Shown here: piece after piece, positions 8,074-16,196 of the stretch
Layout: each line of letters opens with the position of its first letter
Numbering within the stretch: position 1 is the stretch's first letter
Assembly (NCBI GenBank): GCA_018223435.1
Contig: JAGTTO010000001.1
Location: 1,426,001-1,490,000, forward strand
Reading direction: 5' to 3'
DNA length: 64,000 nucleotides
Source of the DNA: Lachnospiraceae bacterium Marseille-Q4251
GTDB lineage: Bacteria > Bacillota > Clostridia > Lachnospirales > Lachnospiraceae
The notes under the pieces: model-generated
Told to the model about the DNA's origin: nothing
The model's input: the letters and a program-made list of their open reading frames with translations, nothing else
The model's database searches: none
Made by a program: the position numbers and the translations under genes

Positions 8074-8378
8074 CGGAAAGATTCTGTCTCCCGGCCCTGA
8101 TAGGCCAGAAAACCGCCCACCACCGTTTTGGTCCGATAGCCTTTTTCCGCATATTCTCTGGCCGCCGCCATACTCATGGAGCCCCGGTCGCAGTAAAAGA
8201 GAAGAAGACGGTCCCTTGGAAAAAGACAGCAGCCAGAAAGCTTCTCATAGGGAATGTTTACTGCTCCTTTCAGATGGCGTTCCCGGTACTCCTTCGGCGG
8301 CCGAAGATCTATGATAAAGGTATCCCCGCGATGGAGATACCGGTCCAGTTCCTTTGGCGTGATCATCTCAAAATTCAT
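8070..8378 (-). CDS. Rhodanese-like domain protein
   Basis: A 102-residue single-domain rhodanese. FIIDLRPPKEYRERHLKGAVNIPY is the CH2A/active-site scaffold region and the catalytic loop Cys is in LLFYCDRGSMS. Such proteins transfer sulfur from a persulfide on this Cys. The frame is open upstream to 8468, but an intrinsic terminator lies inside that extension (8425-8452), so the internal ATG at 8376-8378, preceded by GGGGGTGAAGG, is the better start. The sulfur acceptor is unknown. Confidence 0.82.
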   Translation of the reverse strand: MNFEMITPKELDRYLHRGDTFIIDLRPPKEYRERHLKGAVNIPYEKLSGCCLFPRDRLLLFYCDRGSMSMAAAREYAEKGYRTKTVVGGFLAYQGRETESFR

Positions 8379-8424
8379 TCCTTCACCCCCATAATAAGGA
8401 TATGCCCGGGACAAAATGGGCGTG

Positions 8425-8452
8425 AAAAAAGCAGCCTTTTTCAAAGCTGCTC
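8425..8452 (-). terminator. Terminator of the moxR/DUF58/transglutaminase operon
   Basis: AGCAGC and GCTGCT arms around a TTTGAAAAAG loop, followed by TTTTTT on the minus strand. Confidence 0.82.
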
Positions 8453-8458
8453 TTTTCG

Positions 8459-10231
8459 TTAAATCCATACGTCAATGAGATAGAAGGCAAATCTCGACAT
8501 GCCCTTCTGTTCTCTGCCAAGCTGACGGCAGATGGCCCGGTAAAGGTTCTGGACCTCTCTCCGCTCCTCTTCTGTGGCCGTCTCCGGCCCGTAGGTCGTG
8601 CGGAGAACGATCTCCAGTACGCGGTGAAGTTCCGGCTCCTGAATCCAGACAAACCGTTCCAGAATCTCATCCTCCAGATTTTCCGTCAGAAGACTGTAGG
8701 AAGCCGGAAGGCCTCCCACGGTCAACACCTCGAAGATAGCTGCAAAGATCTCTTGCACAGAAGCTTTTTTCCGTTTCTCAAGAATCATGAAACGGCGGAT
8801 AAAAAGACCAATACAAATCAAAACCATTGCCAGCAGAAGAACCACAGGCAGGAAAACCCAGGAAGGACCGATGTTTTCCGGAAGACCGCCAGAGGCCTCA
8901 AGCTCTCCAAGGGTCCCTGCTGCCCCGCCGTTTTCCGTCTGATTTTCATTTCCGGAGGACGCTGCATTTTCACTGCCGCCCTCCGTTTCAGCTGCCAGTT
9001 CGGTTCCGGCCTCCGGGCTGGCCCCTTCGGTCTGTGTTTCCATCTCTGTCGCGTTTTCTGTCTCAGGTTCCTCTCCCATGGCCTCCTGCACATCCGCTGT
9101 GAAGCCTCCGGATGGCGTAGTCTCCACCCGTACCCAGCGGCCATCGATGTAGGCCTCCGCCCAAGCATGGGCATGGTCATCGGGAACATCTGCCTGCCAG
9201 ACTCCCTCATCGTTGAGATAAAAGAGGGAAGGCGGAATCAGAAAGCCCGTCACATAGCGGGCCGGAATCCCGTACATCCGAAGCATCATCACGGCCGTAG
9301 CTGCGTAATGAATACAGTAGCCTTCCTTTTTCTCAAAAAAGAAATACTCGATGAAATCCTTCCCATCCGGTGGGGAATCCACCTGAAGGTTGTATACCGT
9401 GTTGTCTCTCAGGGTATTTACGATAAAATCAACGATATCCTGCGGCGTCTCCTGGGGATTGGCATCACAAAAAGCTTTCAGCTCTGCCAGTTTTCGCTTC
9501 GGATACTGGATGTTGTAACGGTTTTTCGGGTCATCCAGATCGCCCTCGTCGTTGAAGCTGTAGCCTGTATACAGATTTCCCATATAGCGGGACCAGTAGA
9601 CCGGGTTCTCGGGCTTCTGATCGCTCTCCACCGTGACCACCGTCCGTCCGCTGAAATCCGGTCCGTCGCTCTGCACCTCCAGGCTTCCACCTTCGTACTC
9701 GCCGGTTCCGTCCTGAAATTTCAGTTCTTCCGGCAGAAACTGGTTCAACACATGGAGAAGTGAGGTCTGCTGGATTCGTGTCCGCAGGGGAAGCACATCG
9801 CCGAAAGCCTTCTGAAGGAGGGGTACTCCGATCTGGGCGCTCGCCACCAGAAGAACGCCGCTTAAGATCAGGACAGACAAAGCACTGCTCCCGGCCATTT
9901 TGAAATGCTTTCCTCTTTTCCCGCTCCCGGCTGCCAGCGTGACGGTCACATAGAGGATCGCTGCCGTCATGGTCCAGACCGACGGACTCTCGCCACCTGC
10001 CAGAATCAGGCCGAGATAACTGGCGATGAGGCAGTAGGACAGGAAGCGAAGTCCCCAGAAAAAGAAGCCGCCCACCAGAATGAGCCCGAGAAAAATCACA
10101 ATTCCGGCCACCCAGAATTTATCCGTCCCCTTCTGCACCAGAGCAGCCCACCAGTCCGAAAGCTCCAGACCGAAAAACCAGGACAGTCCCTGTCCGACGA
10201 TATTCAGAAAAACTTGAAAATCCTGTATCAT
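8459..10231 (-). CDS. Membrane-anchored transglutaminase-like protein
   Basis: 590 residues. Five or so hydrophobic helices in the first 140 residues, then an extracytoplasmic domain with a transglutaminase core: GYCIHYAATAVMMLR (nucleophile Cys), HAHAWAEAYIDGRW (His) and VETTPSGG where the usual Asp of the triad is Glu. A Ser/Thr/Glu-rich linker precedes a further membrane helix near 470 and a cytoplasmic tail. With DUF58 and MoxR genes upstream, this is the standard three-gene MoxR-DUF58-TGc cluster. The function of such clusters is poorly defined; a role in assembling or remodelling envelope proteins is inferred. Confidence 0.88.
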   Translation of the reverse strand: MIQDFQVFLNIVGQGLSWFFGLELSDWWAALVQKGTDKFWVAGIVIFLGLILVGGFFFWGLRFLSYCLIASYLGLILAGGESPSVWTMTAAILYVTVTLAAGSGKRGKHFKMAGSSALSVLILSGVLLVASAQIGVPLLQKAFGDVLPLRTRIQQTSLLHVLNQFLPEELKFQDGTGEYEGGSLEVQSDGPDFSGRTVVTVESDQKPENPVYWSRYMGNLYTGYSFNDEGDLDDPKNRYNIQYPKRKLAELKAFCDANPQETPQDIVDFIVNTLRDNTVYNLQVDSPPDGKDFIEYFFFEKKEGYCIHYAATAVMMLRMYGIPARYVTGFLIPPSLFYLNDEGVWQADVPDDHAHAWAEAYIDGRWVRVETTPSGGFTADVQEAMGEEPETENATEMETQTEGASPEAGTELAAETEGGSENAASSGNENQTENGGAAGTLGELEASGGLPENIGPSWVFLPVVLLLAMVLICIGLFIRRFMILEKRKKASVQEIFAAIFEVLTVGGLPASYSLLTENLEDEILERFVWIQEPELHRVLEIVLRTTYGPETATEEERREVQNLYRAICRQLGREQKGMSRFAFYLIDVWI

Positions 10232-11316
10232 ACAATCACCTGCTGCTCCTGGCCTTCCGTTCCAAATTCTGCGATCACCCTTCCGTTGTTCTGAAGCTTT
10301 CCTTCCGTATCAAAAATCAGGATGGCTGCAAAAACTTCTCCCGGATATTCCTTGTCGTAGCCGTTTTCAATATCATATTGCCAGCCGTAGGGGACGGCAG
10401 CCAAAAGCTGGTCCACCATGGCATAGGTCCCTTCCTCGTCGTCGATCCTGCAGCGGCGAAGTTCTCCCGCCGCATCGTCATACCAGGCCGCCACATGGCT
10501 CACGCCTTTTCCCGCCAGACTGTAAGAAAGGGAGGAAAAATTTCCCAGAAGGGCATCCATCTCCTCCTCCCGGAAGTTTTTCGTGCTGGCCGTGTAAAGA
10601 TCCAGCAGCAAAAGCACCTGCACGCCCTGGGGGAAGGAAAATTCCTTCACCATCCAGTGCTTCGTACGGGCGCTGAGCTTCCAGTGGATCGCTTTCATGG
10701 AATCGCCGGGTCGGTATTCCCGGATCGCGTAAATCTCGGAAACATCCTCGCCCTTCCGGTCCGTGGCGTACTCGTCGCTGTCCGGCATATGCTGTCTGGT
10801 CCGCGGATCCACCTCCACAGGTATCTCCCGGATCGTGGGCAGGACGTTCACAAACACATTGTCATCCCGGACCGGGACTTTTTTTGAAAAAAGCCGGATA
10901 GCATCGTAGACTCTGGCCTCCGTCACATAGAAATAATAGCGGCCGGCATATTTCATCGTAAATTTTTCTTTCTGCCGTTCTTTTTTCTTCGGACCAATGC
11001 CAAGCGTCAGTCGTTTTTTCTCCGGTTTTCCCACATAATCGCTGTCGTGGAGCAGGGTCAGGCGGATCTTCGGCATAGGAAAAAAGCCGGTATTTTCCAC
11101 CCAGATTTCTACTGGAAACTCCTGGCCTTTTTCCACCACGGGAATCTGCACGTTCAGATGAATCTTAAGATGCGCCCGGAGATACCAGGAACTCCCGTAC
11201 AGAGCCGCCGCCAGAAGAAGCAGAAAGCCCAAGAGATAAAAAGGAGCCGCCCCGTCATACATGATACAAAGGTAAAAACTCACCGCCGTCAGGATCAGAT
11301 ATGCGATCTTCCTCAT
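10228..11316 (-). CDS. DUF58 domain membrane protein
   Basis: 362 residues with two membrane helices at the N-terminus (about 5-45), an Ig-like segment, and the DUF58 signature IREYRPGDSMKAIHWKLSAR followed by VKEFSFPQG. The domain is related to von Willebrand A folds and accompanies MoxR ATPases. It overlaps the transglutaminase gene by 4 bp and lies 3 bp after moxR, so it is translationally coupled. Confidence 0.9.
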   Translation of the reverse strand: MRKIAYLILTAVSFYLCIMYDGAAPFYLLGFLLLLAAALYGSSWYLRAHLKIHLNVQIPVVEKGQEFPVEIWVENTGFFPMPKIRLTLLHDSDYVGKPEKKRLTLGIGPKKKERQKEKFTMKYAGRYYFYVTEARVYDAIRLFSKKVPVRDDNVFVNVLPTIREIPVEVDPRTRQHMPDSDEYATDRKGEDVSEIYAIREYRPGDSMKAIHWKLSARTKHWMVKEFSFPQGVQVLLLLDLYTASTKNFREEEMDALLGNFSSLSYSLAGKGVSHVAAWYDDAAGELRRCRIDDEEGTYAMVDQLLAAVPYGWQYDIENGYDKEYPGEVFAAILIFDTEGKLQNNGRVIAEFGTEGQEQQVIV

Positions 11317-11319
11317 AGG

Positions 11320-12267
11320 CTACCCCTGTCTTTTCTCCGGAAGAGGCTGCGGCACGCTCTCAAGAATCGTGGAAATGATGCCCTCCGCCGTCACATGGTT
11401 GACTCTGGCCTTGGCTGAGAGCTGCAGACGATGAACGGCTACCTCCTTAAACACATCGGAAACATCCGTGGGAACCACATAGTTTCTTCCTTTTATATAA
11501 GCGGAAGCCTTCGCCATACGGGTGAGGGCGATGGTTCCTCTGGGGCTGATGCCAAGGTCCAACATCGGATGCTCTCTCGTCGCTGCCACCAGATGGGCCA
11601 CATACTGGAAAATCACATCATGGACAAAGACCTGCTCCACTTCCTTCTGAAGCTCCAGAAGTTCCTCCGCATTGACCACCGGTTTGAGGCCGTCCAGCGG
11701 ACTCTGGCCGTTGTTGTGCTTGATGATCTCGATCTCTGTCTCCACATCCGGGTAACCAAGAGAGGTACAGATCATAAAGCGGTCCAGCTGGGAATCGGGA
11801 AGCATCTGGGTTCCGGCGGAACCGATAGGGTTCTGGGTCGCGATCACGATAAAGGGCTTCGGAACCTCTCTCGTCACGCCGTCCACAGTCACGTTACCCT
11901 CCTCCATTACCTCCAGAAGAGCCGACTGGGTCTTCGGTGAGGTACGGTTGATCTCATCTGCCAGGAACAAGTTGCACATGATGGGACCGGGCTGGTATAC
12001 AAATTCGTTTTTATCTTTCTGAAAAATGGAAAAACCAGTGATATCCGAGGGCATAACGTCCGGAGTGAACTGCATACGGTTTTCCTTCAGGCTCAGTACC
12101 CTGGAAAAAGCCAGAGCCATGGTCGTTTTTCCCACGCCGGGAATATCTTCCATCAGCACATGTCCACCGGCCAGAACGGCCATGAGGATTTTTTCCACAA
12201 TGTCATTTTTTCCGATCACCGCTTTGGTGATCTCTGCCATGATGGCTGCCGATTTGTTTTCGATCAT
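11320..12267 (-). CDS. MoxR-family AAA+ ATPase
   Basis: 315 residues. Walker A GVGKTTMA at about 45-52, Walker B LFLADEINR at about 107-115, sensor 1 in FIVIATQNPIGS, and a C-terminal lid with ISPRGTIALTRMAKA. MoxR proteins act as chaperone-like ATPases on partners encoded next to them, here the DUF58 and transglutaminase proteins. First gene of the operon, with GGGGG upstream of ATG. Confidence 0.94.
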   Translation of the reverse strand: MIENKSAAIMAEITKAVIGKNDIVEKILMAVLAGGHVLMEDIPGVGKTTMALAFSRVLSLKENRMQFTPDVMPSDITGFSIFQKDKNEFVYQPGPIMCNLFLADEINRTSPKTQSALLEVMEEGNVTVDGVTREVPKPFIVIATQNPIGSAGTQMLPDSQLDRFMICTSLGYPDVETEIEIIKHNNGQSPLDGLKPVVNAEELLELQKEVEQVFVHDVIFQYVAHLVAATREHPMLDLGISPRGTIALTRMAKASAYIKGRNYVVPTDVSDVFKEVAVHRLQLSAKARVNHVTAEGIISTILESVPQPLPEKRQG

Positions 12268-12297
12268 ATTTTTCCCCCTTACAAGGATCAGTCATAA

Positions 12298-12430
12298 CTG
12301 TTCAGTATCTTCACAGTTACGAGCAAAAATCCAACAAAAATCGCCTTCGGCGATGGGATTTTTGCGTGCACCTCTCGGGATTTTGGCATATTCATGCCAA
12401 AACACCTCGCGGAACAGTGGCTCCTGAACA
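12298..12430. repeat. Long palindromic repeat element, copy A
   Basis: The gap between rpiB and moxR is filled by nested inverted repeats: outer CTGTTCAG/CTGAACA, inner AAAAATCC/GGGATTTTT around a GC hairpin (CGCCTTCGGCG), and TTTTGGCAT/ATGCCAAAA. No open frame. One of several similar structures in gaps of this window. Confidence 0.6.
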
Positions 12431-12435
12431 TTTAA

Positions 12436-12867
12436 TCAATCTTCCTCAATCTGGCGGATTCGGGCGATGTGACGCTCCGCGCCGGAAAATTCCGTATTCA
12501 GGAAGGTATCTACGATCTTCAGGGCCAGGCCGGTGCCTACGACTCTTCCACCCATAGCCAGGATGTTCGCGTCGTTGTGGAGACGGGTAGCCTCAGCGCT
12601 GAAGCAGTCGGAACAGAGAGCTGCGCGGACGCCTTTGATCTTGTTGGCTGCCATGGAGATACCGATACCGGTTCCGCAGATCAGGATGCCTTTTTCACAC
12701 TCGCCGTCAGCTACTGCATGGCCAACCAGCTTGCCGTAAACGGGATAGTCCACGGCTTCCTCACTGTAGCAGCCGAAATCTTTATACTCGATGCCTTTTT
12801 CTTCCAAATGTTTGATGATCTCCTGTTTCAGTTCATATCCTGCGTGATCGCATCCGATTGCTAACAT
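12436..12867 (-). CDS. rpiB: Ribose-5-phosphate isomerase B
   Basis: 143 residues of the RpiB/LacAB family, interconverting ribose-5-phosphate and ribulose-5-phosphate in the pentose phosphate pathway. GCDHAGYELK at the N-terminus and ICGTGIGISMAANK with the catalytic Cys near residue 65 are diagnostic; ARLHNDANILAMGGRV follows. It overlaps the preceding phosphatase-like gene by 7 bp, in the order ywlC-ywlE-rpiB seen in Firmicutes. Confidence 0.96.
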   Translation of the reverse strand: MLAIGCDHAGYELKQEIIKHLEEKGIEYKDFGCYSEEAVDYPVYGKLVGHAVADGECEKGILICGTGIGISMAANKIKGVRAALCSDCFSAEATRLHNDANILAMGGRVVGTGLALKIVDTFLNTEFSGAERHIARIRQIEED

Positions 12868-13322
12868 AACAATTCCTCCTCATTTAACAGCACGACCAGT
12901 TTTGAGATCAGGCTCTCCATCAGATCGTAGCAGGCCCCGTAATCCTCCAGGGAACCGCCGTAGGGGTCTTTGATCTCCTCCGTACTGCTCACATAGTTTG
13001 AAAGCAGAAATACATTCTGCGCGTTTTCATAGTTTTCAAAAACCTTCCTCTGATTCTCCTCATCCACTGCGAGGATCAGAGTTCTCTCATCAAAATCTGA
13101 TTCCCGAAGCGCCTCCGCCGTGTGATCCTTCAGGCTCTGGTTATGCTTTTCCATAACCGCCTCCACCTTGGGATTTACAGGCTCCGGAAAAAGCACCACC
13201 AGCCCTCTCGAGTCCACCTCGAGATCGCTCAAAAGGTATTTACTCCGCATAATTCCTTTTGCCATGGGCGCGCGGCAGGTATCGCTGTTGCTCACAAAAA
13301 TCAATCTGTCAAACCTTTTCAT
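12861..13322 (-). CDS. Low-molecular-weight phosphatase (YwlE-like) lacking the nucleophilic Cys
   Basis: 153 residues, by position and fold the counterpart of YwlE, a protein-arginine phosphatase. The family P-loop is C-x5-R-(S/T)-P at the N-terminus. Here the aligned segment is FVSNSDTCRAPMA: Ser11 stands where the nucleophilic Cys belongs, while R17, P19 and the late acid loop KDPYGGS are kept. C16 is the conserved second Cys of YwlE. The protein may be a phosphate-binding pseudophosphatase or use another residue. ATG at 13322 is preferred over an upstream in-frame TTG because GGGGAG precedes it. It overlaps the ywlC homologue by 14 bp. Confidence 0.8.
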   Translation of the reverse strand: MKRFDRLIFVSNSDTCRAPMAKGIMRSKYLLSDLEVDSRGLVVLFPEPVNPKVEAVMEKHNQSLKDHTAEALRESDFDERTLILAVDEENQRKVFENYENAQNVFLLSNYVSSTEEIKDPYGGSLEDYGACYDLMESLISKLVVLLNEEELLC

Positions 13323-14379
13323 CCTTTTTCTCCCCAAGACTGATGACCTGGTGGCCCGCCGCCTTCATCAGGCGGTTCATGATGGCCTGGCCCATTCTCG
13401 GTGTGTCGAAGGCTTCCGAATAGATCCGGTCTACCTTCAGCTCGTCGAAATCCCGGAGAATCCCGAAGAGATGGCGGGCAATACTGAGCTCGTCCTTCCG
13501 GCTTCCGATGGATTTTACAATGCCGCCCTCGTAGAGACCTTTCGTCTCCTCCGTGGCGATGACACCGACTTTTTCTCCAGCCTTGTTTCCCTGCTCCACC
13601 AGACGGTTAATGGCAGCGATGACTTCGTCTTCTCTGCCTTCGACGATCTTGAGATCTGCCTTGGGAGCGTAATGCTTGTATTTCATGCCCGGCGCTTTGG
13701 GATGGGCCTTGCTGCTGTCAAGAAGCAGCGCCCGGTCAATCTCCACCGGCCCGATGACCTCCTTCAGCATCGCCTGGCTGATGTAGCCCGGTCGAAGAAT
13801 CATCGGCTGATCCGTACTCACATCCACAATCGTGGACTCGAGACCGATGTCCACCTCGCCGCCGTCCAGAATCATGTCGATCTTTCCGCAGAGGTCTTCC
13901 TCCACATGGGAAGCCTTTGTGGGGCTTGGTCTTCCGGAAGTGTTGGCGCTGGGAGCTGCAATATAGCCCCCGCCTGCATCGATGACCGCCCGCGCGATCG
14001 GATGGGAGGGCATACGCACCGCCACAGTATCCAGCCCGCCGGTGGTTCCGTAGGGCACCAAGTCACTTTTCTTAAAAATCAGCGTCATGGGACCCGGCCA
14101 GAATTTTTCCATCAGGAGTTCCGCCTGGGGTGACACCTCCGAGACAATGCCATCCAGCATTTTTCGCTCTGTGATATGTACGATCAACGGGTTATCGGAA
14201 GGCCGTCCCTTGGCTGCGTAGATCTTCGCCGCCGCATCCTCGTTCAGCGCATCTGCCCCCAGGCCGTAAACGGTCTCCGTGGGGAATGCCACCAGGCCTC
14301 CTCTTTTCAAAATCTGACCAGCCTGGCGAATGGAAGCTTCATCCGCTTTCGCACAGATTGTGTCTATGATATTTTCCAT
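13309..14379 (-). CDS. tsaC: L-threonylcarbamoyladenylate synthase, long Sua5 form
   Basis: Makes threonylcarbamoyl-AMP from threonine, bicarbonate and ATP for the t6A37 modification of ANN-decoding tRNAs. 356 residues: YrdC domain (about 10-200) with AFPTETVYGLGADA, GRPSDNPLIVHI and the SxN motif APSANTSGRPSPT, then the C-terminal Sua5 domain typical of the long form. First gene of the tsaC/ywlE-like/rpiB operon. Confidence 0.95.
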   Translation of the reverse strand: MENIIDTICAKADEASIRQAGQILKRGGLVAFPTETVYGLGADALNEDAAAKIYAAKGRPSDNPLIVHITERKMLDGIVSEVSPQAELLMEKFWPGPMTLIFKKSDLVPYGTTGGLDTVAVRMPSHPIARAVIDAGGGYIAAPSANTSGRPSPTKASHVEEDLCGKIDMILDGGEVDIGLESTIVDVSTDQPMILRPGYISQAMLKEVIGPVEIDRALLLDSSKAHPKAPGMKYKHYAPKADLKIVEGREDEVIAAINRLVEQGNKAGEKVGVIATEETKGLYEGGIVKSIGSRKDELSIARHLFGILRDFDELKVDRIYSEAFDTPRMGQAIMNRLMKAAGHQVISLGEKKDEKV

Positions 14380-14424
14380 ATTTTTTCACCTCAAATCAAA
14401 CAGGTCATACCCTGTTTAGTATAA

Positions 14425-14457
14425 CAAAAAAAGCGCTGTTTGTACAACGCTTTTTTC
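14425..14457. terminator. Bidirectional intrinsic terminator downstream of the SleB-type gene
   Basis: AAAAAAAGCGCTG/CAACGCTTTTTT with T-tracts on both strands; it ends the minus-strand hydrolase transcript. Confidence 0.75.
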
Positions 14458-14480
14458 TTTGGTGAATATGTACTATAAAA

Positions 14481-14640
14481 GTCCCGGACGGCAGCCATGA
14501 ATAAGCCATGCTTGCATGAGCGAATTCATGGATATCGGACGGGCTAGACCGTATGAGTAAGTAGGGCGATAGCCCGGATTACGAATGCGGTCGGCAGCTG
14601 TGGGAGCACCACAGGTGCGGAACAGCTGACTTTTATATAT
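14481..14640. repeat. Long palindromic repeat element, copy B
   Basis: Nested inverted repeats, including CCATGAAT/ATTCATGG around CATGCTTGCATG, and CAGCTGTGG/CCACAGGTG-type arms near 14595-14635. The core CATGCTTGCATG recurs in copies C and F. It lies between the hydrolase stop and the terminator. Confidence 0.55.
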
Positions 14641-14671
14641 GGTGATGTCGCCGGTAGGCGACATGTCCGTT

Positions 14672-16000
14672 TTAATAGAACTGATGTGCTCCGATCTTGA
14701 TTCCTTTGCCGGAACCGGTGTTGAAGTACATGGCACTTCCGATCGGATTCTCTCCTGCCAGAGCTGCGTCTGCTGCATCATAACAGCTACTGGGGATGGA
14801 GCCATTTGCGATGACGCTGTCCAGCCAGCCGGAACCTGCCGGGCTGAACTGACCACTCTCATAAATAACGCCTTTGATCGTGCTTGCGAAGGAGCTGCTG
14901 GCCACACGGTTCATAACAACCGCGCCCACGGCCACTTTTCCGTCCCAGCTCTGGTTGCCTGCCTCGCAGTAGATCAGGCCGGCGAGAAGCTCGCGGTCGC
15001 TGGATGAGGCGCTGGTGGATGTGTCGGTGGTGTCAGAAGAGCTGCTGTCATCGTAACTCGTGTCGGAGCTGCTGTCATAGGAGCTGCCATCGTCGTAACT
15101 TGTGTCGGAGCTGCTGTCATAGCTCGTGTCATAGGAACTTCCATCGTCGTAACTTGTGTCGGAGCTGCTGTCATAGGAGCTGCCATCGTCGTAACTTGTA
15201 TCGGAAGAGCTGTCGGTGTATGAGCTTCCGTCGTCATAACTGCCGTAGCTGGTGTCGTAGCTATTGTCGCTGTAGGAGCTTCCGCCGTCGTAGCTGCCAT
15301 AGCTGCTTCCATCGTCATAGCTGGTATCATAGCTGCTACCGCTGTAGGAATCGCTATAGGAACTTCCATCGTCGTAGCTCATATCACTGTAGCTGCTGTC
15401 ATAGCTTCCAGAATTGCTGGAACCGCTCACACTGCCATAAGCATCTCCGGTAGATACAGCCTTATCCAGAATCGTGGTTTCCATCACATCCTCAGCCGGC
15501 ACATAAGCCACGGTAGCGTCATCCATCTGCACCTCTACCCAGGAGCCGTCATTGCTGAGAACCTCATACTCTTTTCCTGCTGACACAGTCGCCAGAACCT
15601 CAGAAGAACCGTCCGGCGCTGCAAAAAGACTCACGCCATCCCAGTAAGTTTTTACACCCTCGGAACCGTAAACACCGGCAAGATTCTTTGCGTCCTCGCC
15701 AAAGGCAAGGCAGTCATTTCTCACATAACCTTCCACGCCGCCGGAGATCACAAGAGACCAGGTCTCCCCTCTCTCTATCACATCAGCAGAAGCCGCCGTC
15801 GTCAGATAGCCGACGATCGTGCTGTCCTCAGAAGCGGCCGCGCGGATATTTACTGCCTCCACCACATTGGCCACTGCCCGGTAAGCCCAGACATCGTCGC
15901 TGTATGTATCATCCGCATAGACCGGAAGCGCCGTAAGAATCGAACAGGCCGCAATGGTCGCCGCAGAAATCAGTACCTTCTTTATATGATTACCTTTCAT
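14672..16000 (-). CDS. Secreted SleB-type cell-wall hydrolase with SH3 domains and Ser/Tyr/Asp-rich linker
   Basis: 442 residues. Signal peptide with cleavage near VYA-DD (29/30). Two bacterial SH3-like domains (about 45-105 and 112-172), the first with NIRAAASEDSTIVGYL. Residues 185-330 are a low-complexity linker built from repeats of S, Y, D and G (SYDDGSSYDSS-type units). The C-terminal 110 residues are a Hydrolase_2 domain: LLAGLIYCEAGNQSWDGKVAVGAVVMNRV with the conserved Glu, then MYFNTG. SleB relatives are spore-cortex lytic transglycosylases; this one may instead act on vegetative peptidoglycan. It has its own promoter and an AGGAGG site. Confidence 0.9.
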   Translation of the reverse strand: MKGNHIKKVLISAATIAACSILTALPVYADDTYSDDVWAYRAVANVVEAVNIRAAASEDSTIVGYLTTAASADVIERGETWSLVISGGVEGYVRNDCLAFGEDAKNLAGVYGSEGVKTYWDGVSLFAAPDGSSEVLATVSAGKEYEVLSNDGSWVEVQMDDATVAYVPAEDVMETTILDKAVSTGDAYGSVSGSSNSGSYDSSYSDMSYDDGSSYSDSYSGSSYDTSYDDGSSYGSYDGGSSYSDNSYDTSYGSYDDGSSYTDSSSDTSYDDGSSYDSSSDTSYDDGSSYDTSYDSSSDTSYDDGSSYDSSSDTSYDDSSSSDTTDTSTSASSSDRELLAGLIYCEAGNQSWDGKVAVGAVVMNRVASSSFASTIKGVIYESGQFSPAGSGWLDSVIANGSIPSSCYDAADAALAGENPIGSAMYFNTGSGKGIKIGAHQFY

Positions 16001-16088
16001 AAATTACCTCCTGAATGAATTGCAGAAGCTGTTTTTTCTACAATTCCGTTACAAATATTACAAATTTGTTAAACTTTGTTACAGGAGC

Positions 16089-16117
16089 ATTTTACTATAA
16101 TGACAGGGGTTTGTCAA
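16089..16117 (-). promoter_or_regulatory. Promoter of the SleB-type hydrolase gene
   Basis: TTGACA (16112-16117), 17-bp spacer, TAAAAT (16089-16094). The 80-nt leader has repeated TGTAA/TGTTA motifs (16045-16085) that could bind an envelope regulator; this is inference. Confidence 0.75.
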
Positions 16118-16196
16118 CTGATTTCTCGGGGTGGGGGAGGGTGGCAAAAAAAGAACCTCCGCAAAACAAAGAGTTTTCTCTGTTTTGCCGCGGCCT

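Noticed and set aside
8379..8468. N-terminal extension of the rhodanese protein
   Set aside because: The extension contains an intrinsic terminator and overlaps the previous gene; the internal ATG has a better upstream sequence.
15004..15453. Cys/His/Arg-rich plus-strand protein
   Set aside because: It is the antisense of the Ser/Tyr/Asp linker of the SleB-type hydrolase; its composition is a shadow of that repeat.
16000..16089. Cyclic-di-AMP riboswitch ahead of the wall hydrolase
   Set aside because: The leader is only about 80 nt and lacks the conserved blocks of that class.
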